From Neoceratodus forsteri (lineage: Eukaryota > Chordata > Ceratodontiformes > Ceratodontidae), in assembly GCA_016271365.2 (NCBI GenBank), contig CM028130.1, forward strand, positions 468,071,501-468,135,500: a stretch of 64,000 nucleotides of DNA, written 5' to 3'. The notes beneath the pieces were generated by a model. That model made no database searches, was not told where the DNA came from, and saw only the letters and a program-made list of their open reading frames with translations. Shown here piece after piece: positions 1-9,645 of this stretch (its first letter is position 1; each line of letters starts with the position of its first letter). A program made the position numbers and the translations under genes.

Positions 1-334
1 GGGCTTGTGTAGCATCTCCAGAATCCCACACTGGGGCATACTGTGGATCCTGCAAATTCACAGTCTGGGGCTTGTGTAGTAGCCCCAGAATCCCACCAGG
101 TGGCAACTGCAGACCCTGTCAGCTCAGTCTGGGGCTCATGTAATATCCCTAGAATCCCACACTGGTGCAGACTGCAGACCTTACAAACTTGCAGTCTGGA
201 GCTTGTATAGTATCCCCAGAGTCCCACACTGCAATGAACTGAGGACCCTGCAAGCTCACTGTCTGCGGCTTGTGTAGTAGCCTGAGAATCCCACATTGGT
301 GCCAGCTGTGGACCCTGCAAACTCACAGTCTAGG
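1..334. repeat. ~67-bp satellite, block 1 (continues off the left edge)
   Basis: Diverged tandem copies of a ~67-bp unit. Landmarks of each unit are gtagtatccccagaatccc, cacactggggc, and caaactcacagtctggggct. The array runs in from outside the window, so its true left end is unknown. It is interrupted at 348 by a SINE multimer and resumes at 864. Confidence 0.95.
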
Positions 335-347
335 GCTCATGTAGTAT

Positions 348-863
348 GTCCGGTTGCACAACTGGAACAGTATTCTGGGCAGCCTGGGTTCAAATCCCAG
401 CTGAGGCATTCACTTCTTTCTCTCCTGTGTTTGTATGTGTTCCACAAAATATGCACACTCTATTTGGTGACTGAAAATGTAATTATCTGTGCAGCACCAG
501 GTTGTGCATTGGAAAAAGAGTAATGTGCTCTAGGATTCCCAGTTTCCAGTTGCCTTGCTGGTGCAGCTGGTATCGCAACCAGAACGGTATTCCGGGTGGC
601 CTGGATTCAAGTCCCAGCTGAGGCACTTATTTCTTTCTCTCCTCTGTATGTGTTCCATAAAATATTCACACCGCAGTTTGTGACTGAAAATGTAATTATC
701 TGTGCAGAACCAGACTGTGCACTGAAGAAAGAGTAATGTGCTCCAGGATGGCCCAGTTTCCAGTTGCCATGGTGACTCAGATGATAGCGCAACCAGAATG
801 GTATTCTGGGTGGCCTGGGTTCAAGTCCCAGCTGAGACACTTAGTTCTTTCTCTCCTCTGTTT
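348..863 (+). mobile_element. tRNA-derived SINE, ~2.4 tandem copies of a 216-bp unit
   Basis: Three RNA polymerase III B-box-like motifs (gggttcaaatccc near 386, ggattcaagtccc near 603, gggttcaagtccc near 818) lie 215-216 bp apart, so this is a head-to-tail multimer. Upstream of the B box the third unit has an A-box-like stretch (tggtgactcagatgatagcg). The body contains ctttctctcctctgt and gactgaaaatgtaattatctgtgcag. The satellite phrase gctcatgtagtat (335-347) recurs as gcttgtgtagtat (864-876) just after the element, which looks like a 13-bp target-site duplication with two mismatches. Both ends lie inside a unit rather than at its boundary. Confidence 0.75.
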
Positions 864-2979
864 GCTTGTGTAGTATCCCAAGTATCCCACACTGGGCACG
901 ATTGCAGAAACAGCGAATTCACAATCTGGGGCTCATATACTATCCCAAGTATCCCACACTGGTGCAGACCTTTCAAACTCACAGTCTGGGGCTCATGTAG
1001 TACACCCAGAATCCCACACTGGGGACCACTGTGGACCAGGCAACACTCAGTCTGGGGCTCATATAGTAGCCCTAAAATCCCTCCCTGGGCCCAACTGCAT
1101 GCCCCGCAAACTCAATCTGTGGCTCATCTAGTAGCTACAGAACCCCACACTGGGGCCATCTGCAGATCCTTCAAACTCACAGTCTGGGGTTCATGTAGTA
1201 AGTACAGAATCCCACACGGGGGCCAACTGTGGATCCTTCAAACTCACAGTCTGGGGCTTGTGTAGTAGTAGCCCCAGAATCTCACACTGGGGCCGACTGT
1301 GGACACTGCAAACTAACAGTCTGAGGCTGGTGTAGTGTCCCCAGAGTCACACACTTGTAACATCTGCATACCCTGCAAACTCACAGTTTGAGGCTCATGT
1401 AGTGTCTCTAGAATCCCACATTGAGGCATACTGTGGACCCTGAAAACTTAGTCAGGGGCTTGTATATAATCCCCAGAGTCCTGTGGGCCCTGCAAACTAG
1501 CAGTCAGGAGCTCATGTAGTAGCCCTTGAATCGCACACTGGGGCCAACTGTGAACCCTGCAGAACTGCAGTCTGGGGCTCGTATAGCATCCCTAGCATCC
1601 CACACTGGTGCAAACTGCAGACCAGACAAAGTCCCAGTTTGTGGCTTGTATAGTATCCCCAGAATCTCACACTGGGGCCAACTGCATGCCCTGCAAACTC
1701 ACAGTCTGGGGCTCATGTAGTATCCCGAAAGTCTCACACTGGGGCTGACTGCATGCCCTGCAAGACTGCAGTCTGGAGTTCATGTTGTAGCCTCAGAATC
1801 CCACACTGGGGCATACTGCAGACCCTGCAAACTCACAGTCTGGGGCTCATGTGGTATCTCTAGAATCTCACATTGAGGCATACTGCAGACCCTGAAAACT
1901 CACAATCAGGGGCTTGCATATTATCCCCAGAGTCCTGTGGGCCCTGCAAACTAGCAGTCAGGAGCTCATGTAGTAGCCCTTGAATTGCACACTGGGGCCA
2001 ACTGTGAACCCTGCAGAACTGCAGTCTGGGGCTCGTATAGCATCCCACACTGGTGTGAACTACAGACCAGGCAAAGTCCCAGTTTGTGGCTTGTGTAGTG
2101 TCCCCAGAATCTCACACTGGGGCTGACTGCATGCCCTGCAAACTCTCAGAGTGGGGCTCGTGTAGTATCCCAAAAGTCTCACACAGGGGCTGACTGCATG
2201 CCCTGCAAGATCGCAGTCTGGAGTTCATGTTGTAGTCCCAGAATCCCACACTGGAGCATACTGCAGACCCTGCAAACTCACAGTCTGGGACTTGTGTAGC
2301 ATTCACAGAATCTCATAGCAGAGCTTACTGTGGACACTGTAAACTCACAGTCTGGTGCTCATGTAGTAGCCCCAGAATCCCACCTGGGGCAAACAGTGGA
2401 TCCTACAAAGTTGGTGTCTGGGGCTCATGTAGTAGCACTGGAATCTCATTGTGGAGCCAAATGTGGAGCTTGCAAACTCGCAGTCTGGGAGTCATGTAGT
2501 ATCCCCAGAGTCCCAGACTGGGGCAAACTGCAGACCCATCAAACTCAATCTGAGTCTCATGCAGTATCTCCAGAATCCCACAGTGGGGCAAACTCTGGAC
2601 CCCGCAAATTCACAGTCTGGGGCTTGTGTAGTATCCCCAGAGTCCTGCAGGCCCTGCAAACTTGCAGTCTGGGGCTCCTGCGGTAGCTGCAGAATCCCAT
2701 ACTGCAGCCTACTGTGGACCTTGCAAACTGAGTCAGGGACTTGTATAGTGCTTGTATAGTATACTCAGTATCCCAAACTGGTGGTGACTGTGGACCTCGC
2801 AGACTGACAGTCAGGGGCTTGTATAGTATCCCCAGTATCCCACACTGGTGGTAACTGTGGATCTTGTAAACTGGCAGTCTGGGGCTTGTATAGTGCTCGT
2901 GTAGTATCCCCAGTATCCCACACTGGTGGTGACTGCAGACCTTGCAAACTGGCAGTCTGGGGCTTGTGTGGTACTTCAG
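864..2979. repeat. ~67-bp satellite, block 2
   Basis: Continuous diverged ~67-bp repeats, roughly 30 copies by eye. Because 67 is not a multiple of 3, each reading frame cycles through three registers. Only one register has a stop (the tag in catgtagtag), so spurious ORFs of about 60-175 residues arise throughout. The final part (2740-2979) is a more homogeneous sub-block with cagtatcccacactggtggtgactg and duplicated cttgtatagt stretches. Confidence 0.95.
1402..2305. repeat. Higher-order repeat within the satellite (two ~452-bp copies)
   Basis: The stretch beginning gaatcccacattgaggcata (1411) recurs at 1863 with the same ordered series of variant units. These are a short unit with gagtcctgtgggccctgca, a unit with gcccttgaat and gaaccctgcagaactgcag, then accag(a/g)caaagtcccagtttg, then gttcatgttgtag. 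The copies agree over more than 400 bp with scattered substitutions and small deletions, so several units were duplicated together. Confidence 0.8.
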
Positions 2980-3170
2980 TATTAAAAGTTTGAAAAGCTC
3001 AACCCATTACATTTACAATGCATTTTTTTGATTTATTTTATAGTAGTGCACCTGGTGTCTGACCAAATAAAAGCATACAATAATAGTACCAGTGCTTCCG
3101 CCTCTCCAAAAAAAGCTGCTTTAAAGCCTGCAATTCATTCATACAGCTCCAATATTTTTACTTCTTCTTA
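2980..3170 (+). repeat. Module a, unique sequence abutting the satellite
   Basis: Starts where the satellite stops (ttcagtattaaaagtttg) and ends at the CR1 insertion. It is closely similar to 43183-43378 (landmarks caacccattacatttacaat, cacctggtgt, aataatagtaccagtgct, gctgctttaaagcctgcaat). A partial inverted copy lies at 43660-43745, directly beside the other satellite array. No coding potential seen. Confidence 0.85.
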
Positions 3171-3262
3171 GAAACATAGAAACATAGAATTTGACGGCAG
3201 ATAAGGACCACTTGGCCCACCTAGTCTGCCCATTTTCCTACCTAACAGATAAGCTGCAGATC

Positions 3263-4163
3263 CTAGTTAACCAACAGCTTACTTCCTCCTACCCCCACTA
3301 GGACTGCCTTATGCCTGTCCCATGCATTCTTGAATTCCCCCCCTGTTCTTGACTCCACAACCTCCTCAGGGAGGCTGTTCCATGCATCCACAACCCTCTC
3401 TGTGAAAAAATACTTCCTCACATTACCTCTGAGCCGTCCCCCCTCTATCTTCAAATTGTGCCCCCTTGTTCTTGCACATCTCTTTTTCTGGAAGATGCTA
3501 CCCTCTTGGACTTTGTTGATTCCCTTGAGGTACTTGAAAGTTTCTATCATGTCCCCTCTCTCCCTTCTTTCCTCAAGGGCATACATATTAAGCTCCTTTA
3601 GTCTTTCTTCATATGTCTTCTGGTGCAGACCCTGCACCATTTTGGTTGCCCTCTTCTGGACAGCCTCCACTCTATCTATGTCTTTGCGGAGATGGGCTCT
3701 CCAGAACTGCACACAGTACTCCAGATGGGGTCTCACCAACTGTCTGTACAGAGGGATAACAACTTCCTGTTTTCTACTATTGATGCCTCTTCCTATGCAT
3801 CCCAGTATCCACCCCAGCCTTCCTTACTGCCTTCTCACATTGCTTGCCCACCTTTAGGTCATCTGATATAATTACCCCCAGGTCCCTTTCTATTTTTACT
3901 GTTGTCAGTATCTCACCCCCATTGTGTACTCTTCCTCTGGGTTTTTGTTTCCCATGTGCATTACCTTGCACTTCTTTGCATTGAATCTGAGCTGCCATAC
4001 ATTTGACCATTCCTCCAACCTTGCCAAGTCCCTTCTCATCCTTTCCACTCCATCTGGTGTATCAACCCTGTTGCAGATCTTTGTGTCATCTGCAAAGAGA
4101 CATACTTTTCCTTCCAGTTCCTCTGCAATGTCACTTATAAAGACATTAACAAGCATTTGTCAT
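3263..4163 (-). pseudogene. CR1 ORF2, C-terminal half of reverse transcriptase
   Basis: Translation on the minus strand shows NVFISDIAEELEG followed by CLFADDTK (motif C, FADD) near 4080, then EEWSNVWQLRFNAKKCKVM. After a frame change the C-terminal region shows VRPHLEYCVQFW, RVEAVQKRATKMVQGL, ERRERGDMIETFKYL and FFTERVVDAWNSLPEEVVES. This order is characteristic of CR1-clade ORF2 C-termini. ORF2 supplies endonuclease and reverse transcriptase for target-primed integration. At least one frameshift (around 3740-3780) and the insertion at 4164 make it non-functional. The join with the other half at 5485 falls in the RT block GPxLF. Confidence 0.87.
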
Positions 4164-5484
4164 GCCGAATGTTGCTTGCTTCTATGTGCTGTTTAGGTAT
4201 TTGGAAGTCATTGGAGTGTGAATATTGAAAATTTGCGAACTTACGAGCGTGCGTAGGAACTGTGCAACTCACGCTCGTAAAACAGTCATTTTTAGGATTT
4301 TTTTCACCAAATTTTTCAACATAGCCATTTAAGACCTCTGCTCATGAACAGTGTCACTGTGATTTTTCTTAATTGTCCCATTACATTGATTTGCGCTTTA
4401 CCGACTGCGCCATTCTGCGCTTCATGGTAGGAAACACATTTAGGTGAGATGTGAATAATGACAGCTGTACTACTCATAAGAAGGTGTGGTAAAATGGCAA
4501 TGTTGAAAATCTGGAGTGAAAATATTGAAATTCCACGAACTTACGAGTCTGCGTGAGGAACTGCGCAATGCACGCCAGAAACAGTCATTTTGTTTTGGCA
4601 CCAAATTTTCAACATGGGGTTTTGGGCCCCCTTCATGAATGATGTCACGTCATGGGCGTATTCAGACCCAAGGGTGATTTTGCAGTCACTGCGCCAAATC
4701 ACCCTTCGGCCTGAATAACGCCATGACAGTGACATCGCTCATGAGAAGGGTCCCAAAACCCATGTTGAAAATTTGGTGCAAAATTCCCAAAAATGGCTGA
4801 GATATGCACAAAGTTGAAACCCCTATCTAGCCCATTATACAGCTTACCGGCATTTCCTCAGTTCGGCGTCGCTTTGAAGAGTGCAGACGTGTTCCCGGTC
4901 CACCAAGATCATCGCACTGAAGTCCGAGGTAAGTATGGGGTGAGGGGTGTGGGAGGCTGGGTGCGCAGTGGGTGGAGTGCGGGTTGTGGGAGGGATCGGA
5001 GGCACAGCGGGACGTTTTGTCTTACAGGTAAAAACAAAAAAGGCGTGGTGGACCGTTTGCCATGCTGGGGTGGGCTCCCAGCGTGGCACAAGGACTTTGG
5101 GACGTTCAGCCGACGGGGATTGGGCACCCCGTCGGCAAGACTGATTGCCACGCTGGGGTAGGCTCCAGCGTGGCACCAGCATCTGGGGGAGGCGGCGCAG
5201 CTCAGCCGTGAGGATTGGGCACCCGTTGGCTATACAGTGCGATCTTGAGACACTGCCGCGCCTGTGAGGGGCTCTTGGCTTGAGCAGCTTCTTATTGCTG
5301 CTCACTCAAGCGTAGCTCCCCCTTTCAACTGTATGCCACTGCATTTTGGAGCATGTCATAGACAGCTCCAAAATGCATTAACTTACAGGGGCCGCGCCTG
5401 CCAGGACACCGCCTGAATTGGAGGAGGAGGTGACACACCTCCGAAATCTCCGATGATGGCACTATGTTTCTTGCACATGCGTGC
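4164..5484. mobile_element. Composite inverted-repeat insertion inside the CR1 RT
   Basis: About 1.3 kb splits the CR1 RT between GSVLGPILF and the downstream NVFISD block. The ends carry related inverted sequence: atgttgcttgcttctatgtgc at 4172-4192, and the reverse complement of a similar sequence near 5465-5492. Inside are several hairpins and a GC-richer right half with a partial repeat (gccatgctggggtgggctcc at 5059 and gccacgctggggtaggctcc at 5147). No transposase is recognisable, so it is probably non-autonomous. Exact ends are uncertain by about 10 bp. Confidence 0.6.
4599..4778. repeat. Foldback (hairpin) repeat
   Basis: Imperfect palindrome: caccaaattttcaacatggg at the left pairs with cccatgttgaaaatttggtg at the right. 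Inner arms gggtgattt and aaatcaccc flank a short centre near 4688. A weaker relative lies at 4308-4520 (caccaaatttttcaacatag ... aatgttgaaaatctggagtg), and similar half-sites occur at 41544-41680. Confidence 0.8.
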
Positions 5485-6105
5485 AAGCAACATAAAAAGG
5501 ATTGGTCCCAGTACTGAACCCTGCGGTACCCCGCTAGTAACCCTCCTTTCTTCACTGTGTACTCCATTTACTACTACCCTTTGCATCCTGTTGTCTAGCC
5601 AATTTTTTATCCAGGCTACCACCTTGTGATCCACTCCAAGGCGGGCTATCTTGTGTATTAATCTTTTGTGTGGGACTGTATCAAATGCCTTGCTAAAATC
5701 TAGGTAGGCTATGTCCACAGCCCCTCCCTGGTCTACTACTTTGGTCACCCAGTCAAAGAAATCTATTAGATTCGTCTGACACGACCTTCTTATCGTGAAT
5801 CCATTCTGCCTTGGGTCCTGTGCCCCACTGACCTCTAGGTACTCAACAATTCTTTCCTTCAGAAGTGATTCCATCATTTTCCCTACCACTGAGGTCAAAC
5901 TAACTGGTCTGTAGTTTTCTGCCTCTGTCCTGCTCCCACTTTTGTGAAGAGGAATCACATCTGCCCTCCTCCAGTCCTCGGGTACCACCCCATCCTCCCA
6001 TGATTTGTTAAACAGAGTAGTCAGCAGTGTCACTAGTTCTACCCTTAGTTCTTTTAGAATTCTTGGGTGAATCCCATCAGGCCCCATTGTTTTGTCCACA
6101 TTCAA
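5485..6105 (-). pseudogene. CR1 ORF2, N-terminal half of reverse transcriptase
   Basis: Minus-strand translation shows GPDGIHPRILKEL, then VPEDWRRADVIPLHKSG, NYRPVSLTSVVGKMME, motif A IAYLDFSKAFDTVPH, and motif B SGVPQGSVLGPILF. These are the ordered fingers and palm blocks of a non-LTR retrotransposon RT. Reading ends at about 5485 where the inserted element begins; the ORF continues into foreign sequence. It belongs with 3263-4163. The frame is open through the RT blocks, so this insertion is relatively young compared with the DIRS and Crypton remnants nearby. Confidence 0.9.
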
Positions 6106-6150
6106 TTTTATTAGTTCTTTCAGAACCCTTTCTTCTTTTTTTTTTTTTTT

Positions 6151-6600
6151 AACATGTTAGAAGGGTTCTTGGTCTCATCATTCAACTGAATTATGATCAA
6201 TCTGACCACCACAACAAGGTGACCCACTCATTGGTCAGGAAAAAACATCATATTTTACATTTTACCTTGCCATTCTGAGCTGAGGTCCCCCTGCTTTTTC
6301 TTTGTCTTATTGGGAAACCACTCTCTGACTTCATTTCTTATGTAATGTGCTCTGGCCAATAAGAAACTCACAGGTGATCATTGGGGAGTTCACCAATTAG
6401 GAGAAGGCCACAATTCTCCCTCATCCAATGGTATTTACTCATATGGTAATGGTGATTATACCTGCAACCTTATACTGCTCCAAGATTCTTCACAAGTGGA
6501 TTATCCTCCATCCATCCTATTGACTGATGCATGATCATACATTTTTTTGGACTGCCAGAGGTCAAGCCCCCAGCCATGACAACAGAGTCCAGTGAGAAAC
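6151..6600 (+). repeat. Modules b and c of the duplicated unique sequence
   Basis: 6151-6320 (aacatgttagaagggttctt, ctgaccaccacaacaaggtg, tgagctgaggtccccctgct) matches 43386-43530. 6461-6592 (cctgcaacct, gcatgatcata, actgccagaggtcaagc, atgacaacagagtcc) matches 43039-43174 in reverse complement. The stretch between them (6320-6460) has no clear partner. No gene seen; 6600-6840 is AT-rich and unassigned. Confidence 0.8.
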
Positions 6601-6849
6601 TTCCCTAGCAGAAAAAATGATAAACAATCCCAAAATCAGATAGAGAAAAAAACAAACAGATGACCAACAAGCAACAGTCTCATTACTGTAAAAGGTCATT
6701 TACTGAAAGATAGCAGAAAAAAACTTGTAACACAACAGGTATATATCATAGAAAATTTGCCACCAATAAAAATGTTGATAACACTATGCATGTAGAAAAA
6801 ATGATATTCAGTAATATGTTTAGTAGATAACATAATGGTCTGGTCGAGT

Positions 6850-7265
6850 GTCACTCGACTGAGCAGTCCACCTGCGAGTTCAGCTTGCTGGCCAAGTATG
6901 TGGACGGTATCAACAGTAGGTGCTGTTCTGCCCATCTTAATGTAATTAACACCTCCTTGAGCACTGTTCTGCTTCGAGGTCCCCCTTGTTTGTTTATGTA
7001 TGCCATGGTGACCTGGTTGTTGGTTCTGATCAGAACTGGCTACAGTACAACTGAAGGAGTGAAGAATTACAGGGCCCTGTACAATGCTCTCATCTCCAGT
7101 ATGTTTATGGGCAGACAAGCTTCTGATGGGGACCATCTGCCCTGAGTGACATGATGGCCCAGCATGGCTCCCCAGCCTAAGAGACTTGCATCTGTTGTAA
7201 TTCTTGCCACTGGTGTTATTGACAGTGGCGGGCCCCTTGTCAGGTTTTACCTGATCTCCCACCAC
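6850..7265 (-). pseudogene. DIRS RNase H C-terminal region
   Basis: Minus-strand translation in the final part reads VDTVHILGQQAELAGGLLSR, resembling the end of the RNase H domain in DIRS and related elements (the HxxG..N.LAD.LSR block). Here the Asp is replaced and an extra residue is present. RNase H degrades the RNA strand of the RNA-DNA hybrid during reverse transcription. The upstream part is frame-shifted and poorly alignable by eye. It is in line with the RT at 7373-8347 and probably belongs to the same ORF. Confidence 0.6.
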
Positions 7266-7372
7266 TTGAGACTGTGCAGAATGTCTGGGCTCAGGTTGAG
7301 TTTGTATTCAAAGTTCTGAGTTGACTGGTCCCAGGTGTTCAGCACATATTACTGGAGTGGATGCATGTGTAG

Positions 7373-8347
7373 TCAAACCCATGCAACTATGGATATCTGT
7401 GATGCCATAAGCCCTAGCAACTGCAGATACATGCACACTGGCCTATTGGGCTGCATTTGTAGTGACCCAATGAGCCTGATTATGTTGCCTACTTTTTCCT
7501 CAATTGGGGTTACCAGGCCCACTCTCATGTTGATCTTTGAGCCGAGATGGGTAATGTCCTGGGTGGAGTTTAGCTGGCTTTTGTCCCAGTTTATGACCCA
7601 GCCGTGTTGTTGTAGACAATGAATCACAGAGTCCATGTCCTTCTATGCCTGAGTCAGGAACCTTGCTCATATGAGCCAATTGTCCAGGTATGGAATGATG
7701 TGTACCCCCATTTTGCAGAGGGTCACAGCAATCACTATCAGTGTGTTTGTGAATACCCTTGAGGCCGATGCCAATCCAAATGAAAGACATGTGTATTGGA
7801 AATGTTGGCCATTGACACTGAACCTGTGGAACCTTTGGTGACTAGGGCGAATTTGAATATGTTGATAGGTGTCTTTTAGGTTGGATGATGTAAGAAAATC
7901 ACCTGGTTGAATCACCATCAATATTGACTTGAAGGTCTCCATCTTGACTTTCTTGTAGACCACAAATTTGTTGATGAATTTGAGGTTGAGCACTGGACGG
8001 AGTCCACCTGTTTTCTTGGGGACCATGAAGAACATAGAGTACACTCCTGTGTCCTTCTTGTGCTGTGGCATGGGCACAATGGCTCAGTTCCTGGAGAGAC
8101 TGAACAGGGACTGCTGGACAACCTTGGATTTGACACGGTCCAGGGACATCGGGAATATCATTGGTCTGTGTGGAATTGTCTTTTGTGTGAGCTGCGTAGA
8201 ATAACCATGAGTCACAAGTTCCCAGGCCAACCTGTCTGTTGTGGTCTGAGCCCATTGTTCAGTGAACATTTTGATCCGGCCCTCCGCTGGAGGGCTGTCC
8301 GCATGGATCCCCCTCCTTTCATTGGTTCTTATTGGTGGGGCCTCCAC
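7373..8347 (-). pseudogene. DIRS reverse transcriptase
   Basis: Minus-strand reading starts with RIKMFTEQWAQTTTDRLAWE, then a single in-frame TGA at 8084-8086. It continues as YSMFFMVPKKTGGLRPVLNL, the diagnostic DIRS RT entry block. Motif A reads SSNLKDTYQHIQI where LDLKDAYFHI is usual, motif B region is SFGLASASRVF, and motif C reads YLDNW where YLDDW is usual. Both motif changes are Asp to Asn at expected metal-binding positions. A frameshift after 7667 leads to the connection block HGWVINWDKSQLN and LQLLGLMASQI. The enzyme would copy element RNA into DNA, but this copy cannot be active. Confidence 0.88.
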
Positions 8348-8399
8348 TTGACTTGTTTCTGATTGTGCTGGCCTTTCTGCTGAAATTGCCTCTATTTTT

Positions 8400-9292
8400 G
8401 TACTGGGCTGCCCGAGATGAGAATCGTCTTGAGGTCCTGCGCTGTGATGATTAATTGGCTGTAGATTTTGTTAGGCCTCCTGAACCTTTGAACTTGAGGT
8501 GAAATGACCACCCTGATGGTAGATAAAGGTCTTTCTTGTCTGCCATCTGCTTGGCCCCTGCCTGACCTTTGAGAATGGCATTAGTGTGTCTTGGAATAGG
8601 TGGCCCCCTTTAAATGGAAGCTTCATGAGCATTGTCTTGGATTATGCATCTTCCGGCCACAGCTTGAACCACAGAGTCCACCTGGCACAGTTGATAAGGA
8701 CTGTGGCTCTTGCACTGAACTTCATGATGCCTGAGAGGCATCTACTCTATAGCATGCAGTCTTCATGGCGCAGTCTGCATGACCCATCAGGGAGAAATTG
8801 TCACGGAGGATGTCTGCAATAGTCTCCACCCAATGCAACAGGCTCTGCTGGCATACCATACAGCTAAGTCTGCTGATAAGACCACCCCCATAACCTCATG
8901 AATCTTTTTTAGTGACTCCTTGAACTTTTTGTCCATAAGGTCTTTCACGACTGCTGAGCTCTCAACCGGGATGACAGTGTGGTGTGTCTGGCAAGGGCTG
9001 AAATTGGGATGTTCACCTTAGGAGCTGTGAACCAGATTGTCTTATAAGACTCTGAGAGCAGGTATGTCTTTTCTATGGCCTGTTTCTCCAAGATCCTGGA
9101 TAGCTTGGCCGCCTCCTGTTCCTTGCTCAGTATGGTGTTGAGGGCTGCACAGGTGGGGAAATAGTAGTTCACTGAATGCAGGTGTGGTGAGAGAAGGGGA
9201 TCTTTCAAGGTATGGGTTTCTCTGCCTCCTCTGGGACCTGGAGAACCCCTCATATTATCTGTATCAGCTTGGTGACATCCTCTGCAGGGCAC
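8400..9292 (-). pseudogene. DIRS gag, middle and C-terminal part
   Basis: Between the gag start and RT, minus-strand fragments read LHSVNYYFPTCAALNTILSK, KLSRILEKQAIEKTYLLSES and FTAPKVNIPISALARHTT. Toward 8400-8800 further fragments read HEVQCKSHSPYQL and PYQLCQVDSVVQAV. The order matches DIRS gag proteins, which have a helical core followed by a basic C-terminus. Several frame changes are needed to connect the pieces. The assignment rests mainly on position and on the similar layout of the second DIRS element at 27.6-29.9 kb. Confidence 0.55.
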
Positions 9293-9645
9293 AGCTTTCC
9301 AGAGGGCTGCCCGGGGTCCAGATCAGAGCCCTCATCTTCGGAGGAGTCGACTGTCTCTTCTGCCTGCCTGTGCCTTCTTTTCAGCGGGTGTGGTGAGTGG
9401 TAATCCTGCTGTGGGCTTTGCAGTTGCTGGGTTTGAAACTTTTTCAGCCACTGGAACAGGAGACCAACCTGTGCAGCATTTAATGTAATCGGTGCTGTGG
9501 AAGGCGATGAATCTTCCCAAGCAGAGACCAAATTGAGACCAGGATTTTGTGGGGCCCCTGACTCCAATACTGTGAAGACCCCACAGAGAGTCTCCCCCAT
9601 ATGAGTCTCCGGTAGCTTGGTACCACATTCCAGGCAGGCAGGCAT
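9250..9645 (-). pseudogene. DIRS gag N-terminus, copy 1
   Basis: Starts at an ATG (9645) with MPACLECGTKLPETHMGETL. The CX2C at the start resembles half of a zinc-binding pair; the second pair has decayed (CGVF). It continues with VGLLFQWLKKFQTQQL and the basic LKRRHRQAEE, then an acidic serine-rich DSSEDEGSDLDPG stretch. It is nearly the same as the ORF at 10083-10483 because the whole segment is tandemly duplicated. Function in the family: packaging or structural nucleic-acid binding. Confidence 0.75.

Larger units (their letters stand above)
3171..6140 (-). mobile_element. CR1-type LINE, minus strand, interrupted
   Basis: The 3' end is at low coordinates and carries the repeat gaaacatagaaacatagaat, typical of short 3' repeats in CR1 elements. 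The ORF2 reverse transcriptase reads leftward in two parts (5485-6105 and 3263-4163) separated by an unrelated insertion. The left flank cttctt (3162-3169) resembles tttcttctt at 6129-6137, a probable target-site duplication. The element sits exactly between modules a and b, which are adjacent in the 43.2-43.4 kb copy. It is 5' truncated: no endonuclease is seen. A 3'-end fragment of the same family lies at 49931-50166. Confidence 0.88.

Noticed and set aside
755..840. Possible tRNA gene
   Set aside because: A and B boxes are present but the sequence continues into a repeated SINE body and occurs three times at 216-bp spacing. No complete cloverleaf was evident.
738..1265. 175-residue open frame in the satellite
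   Set aside because: It arises from the 67-bp unit, which has only one stop-bearing register. Every block yields similar frames with SQSGA, ESHTGA and WG-x-CSIPR phrases on either strand, and there is no domain or start context.
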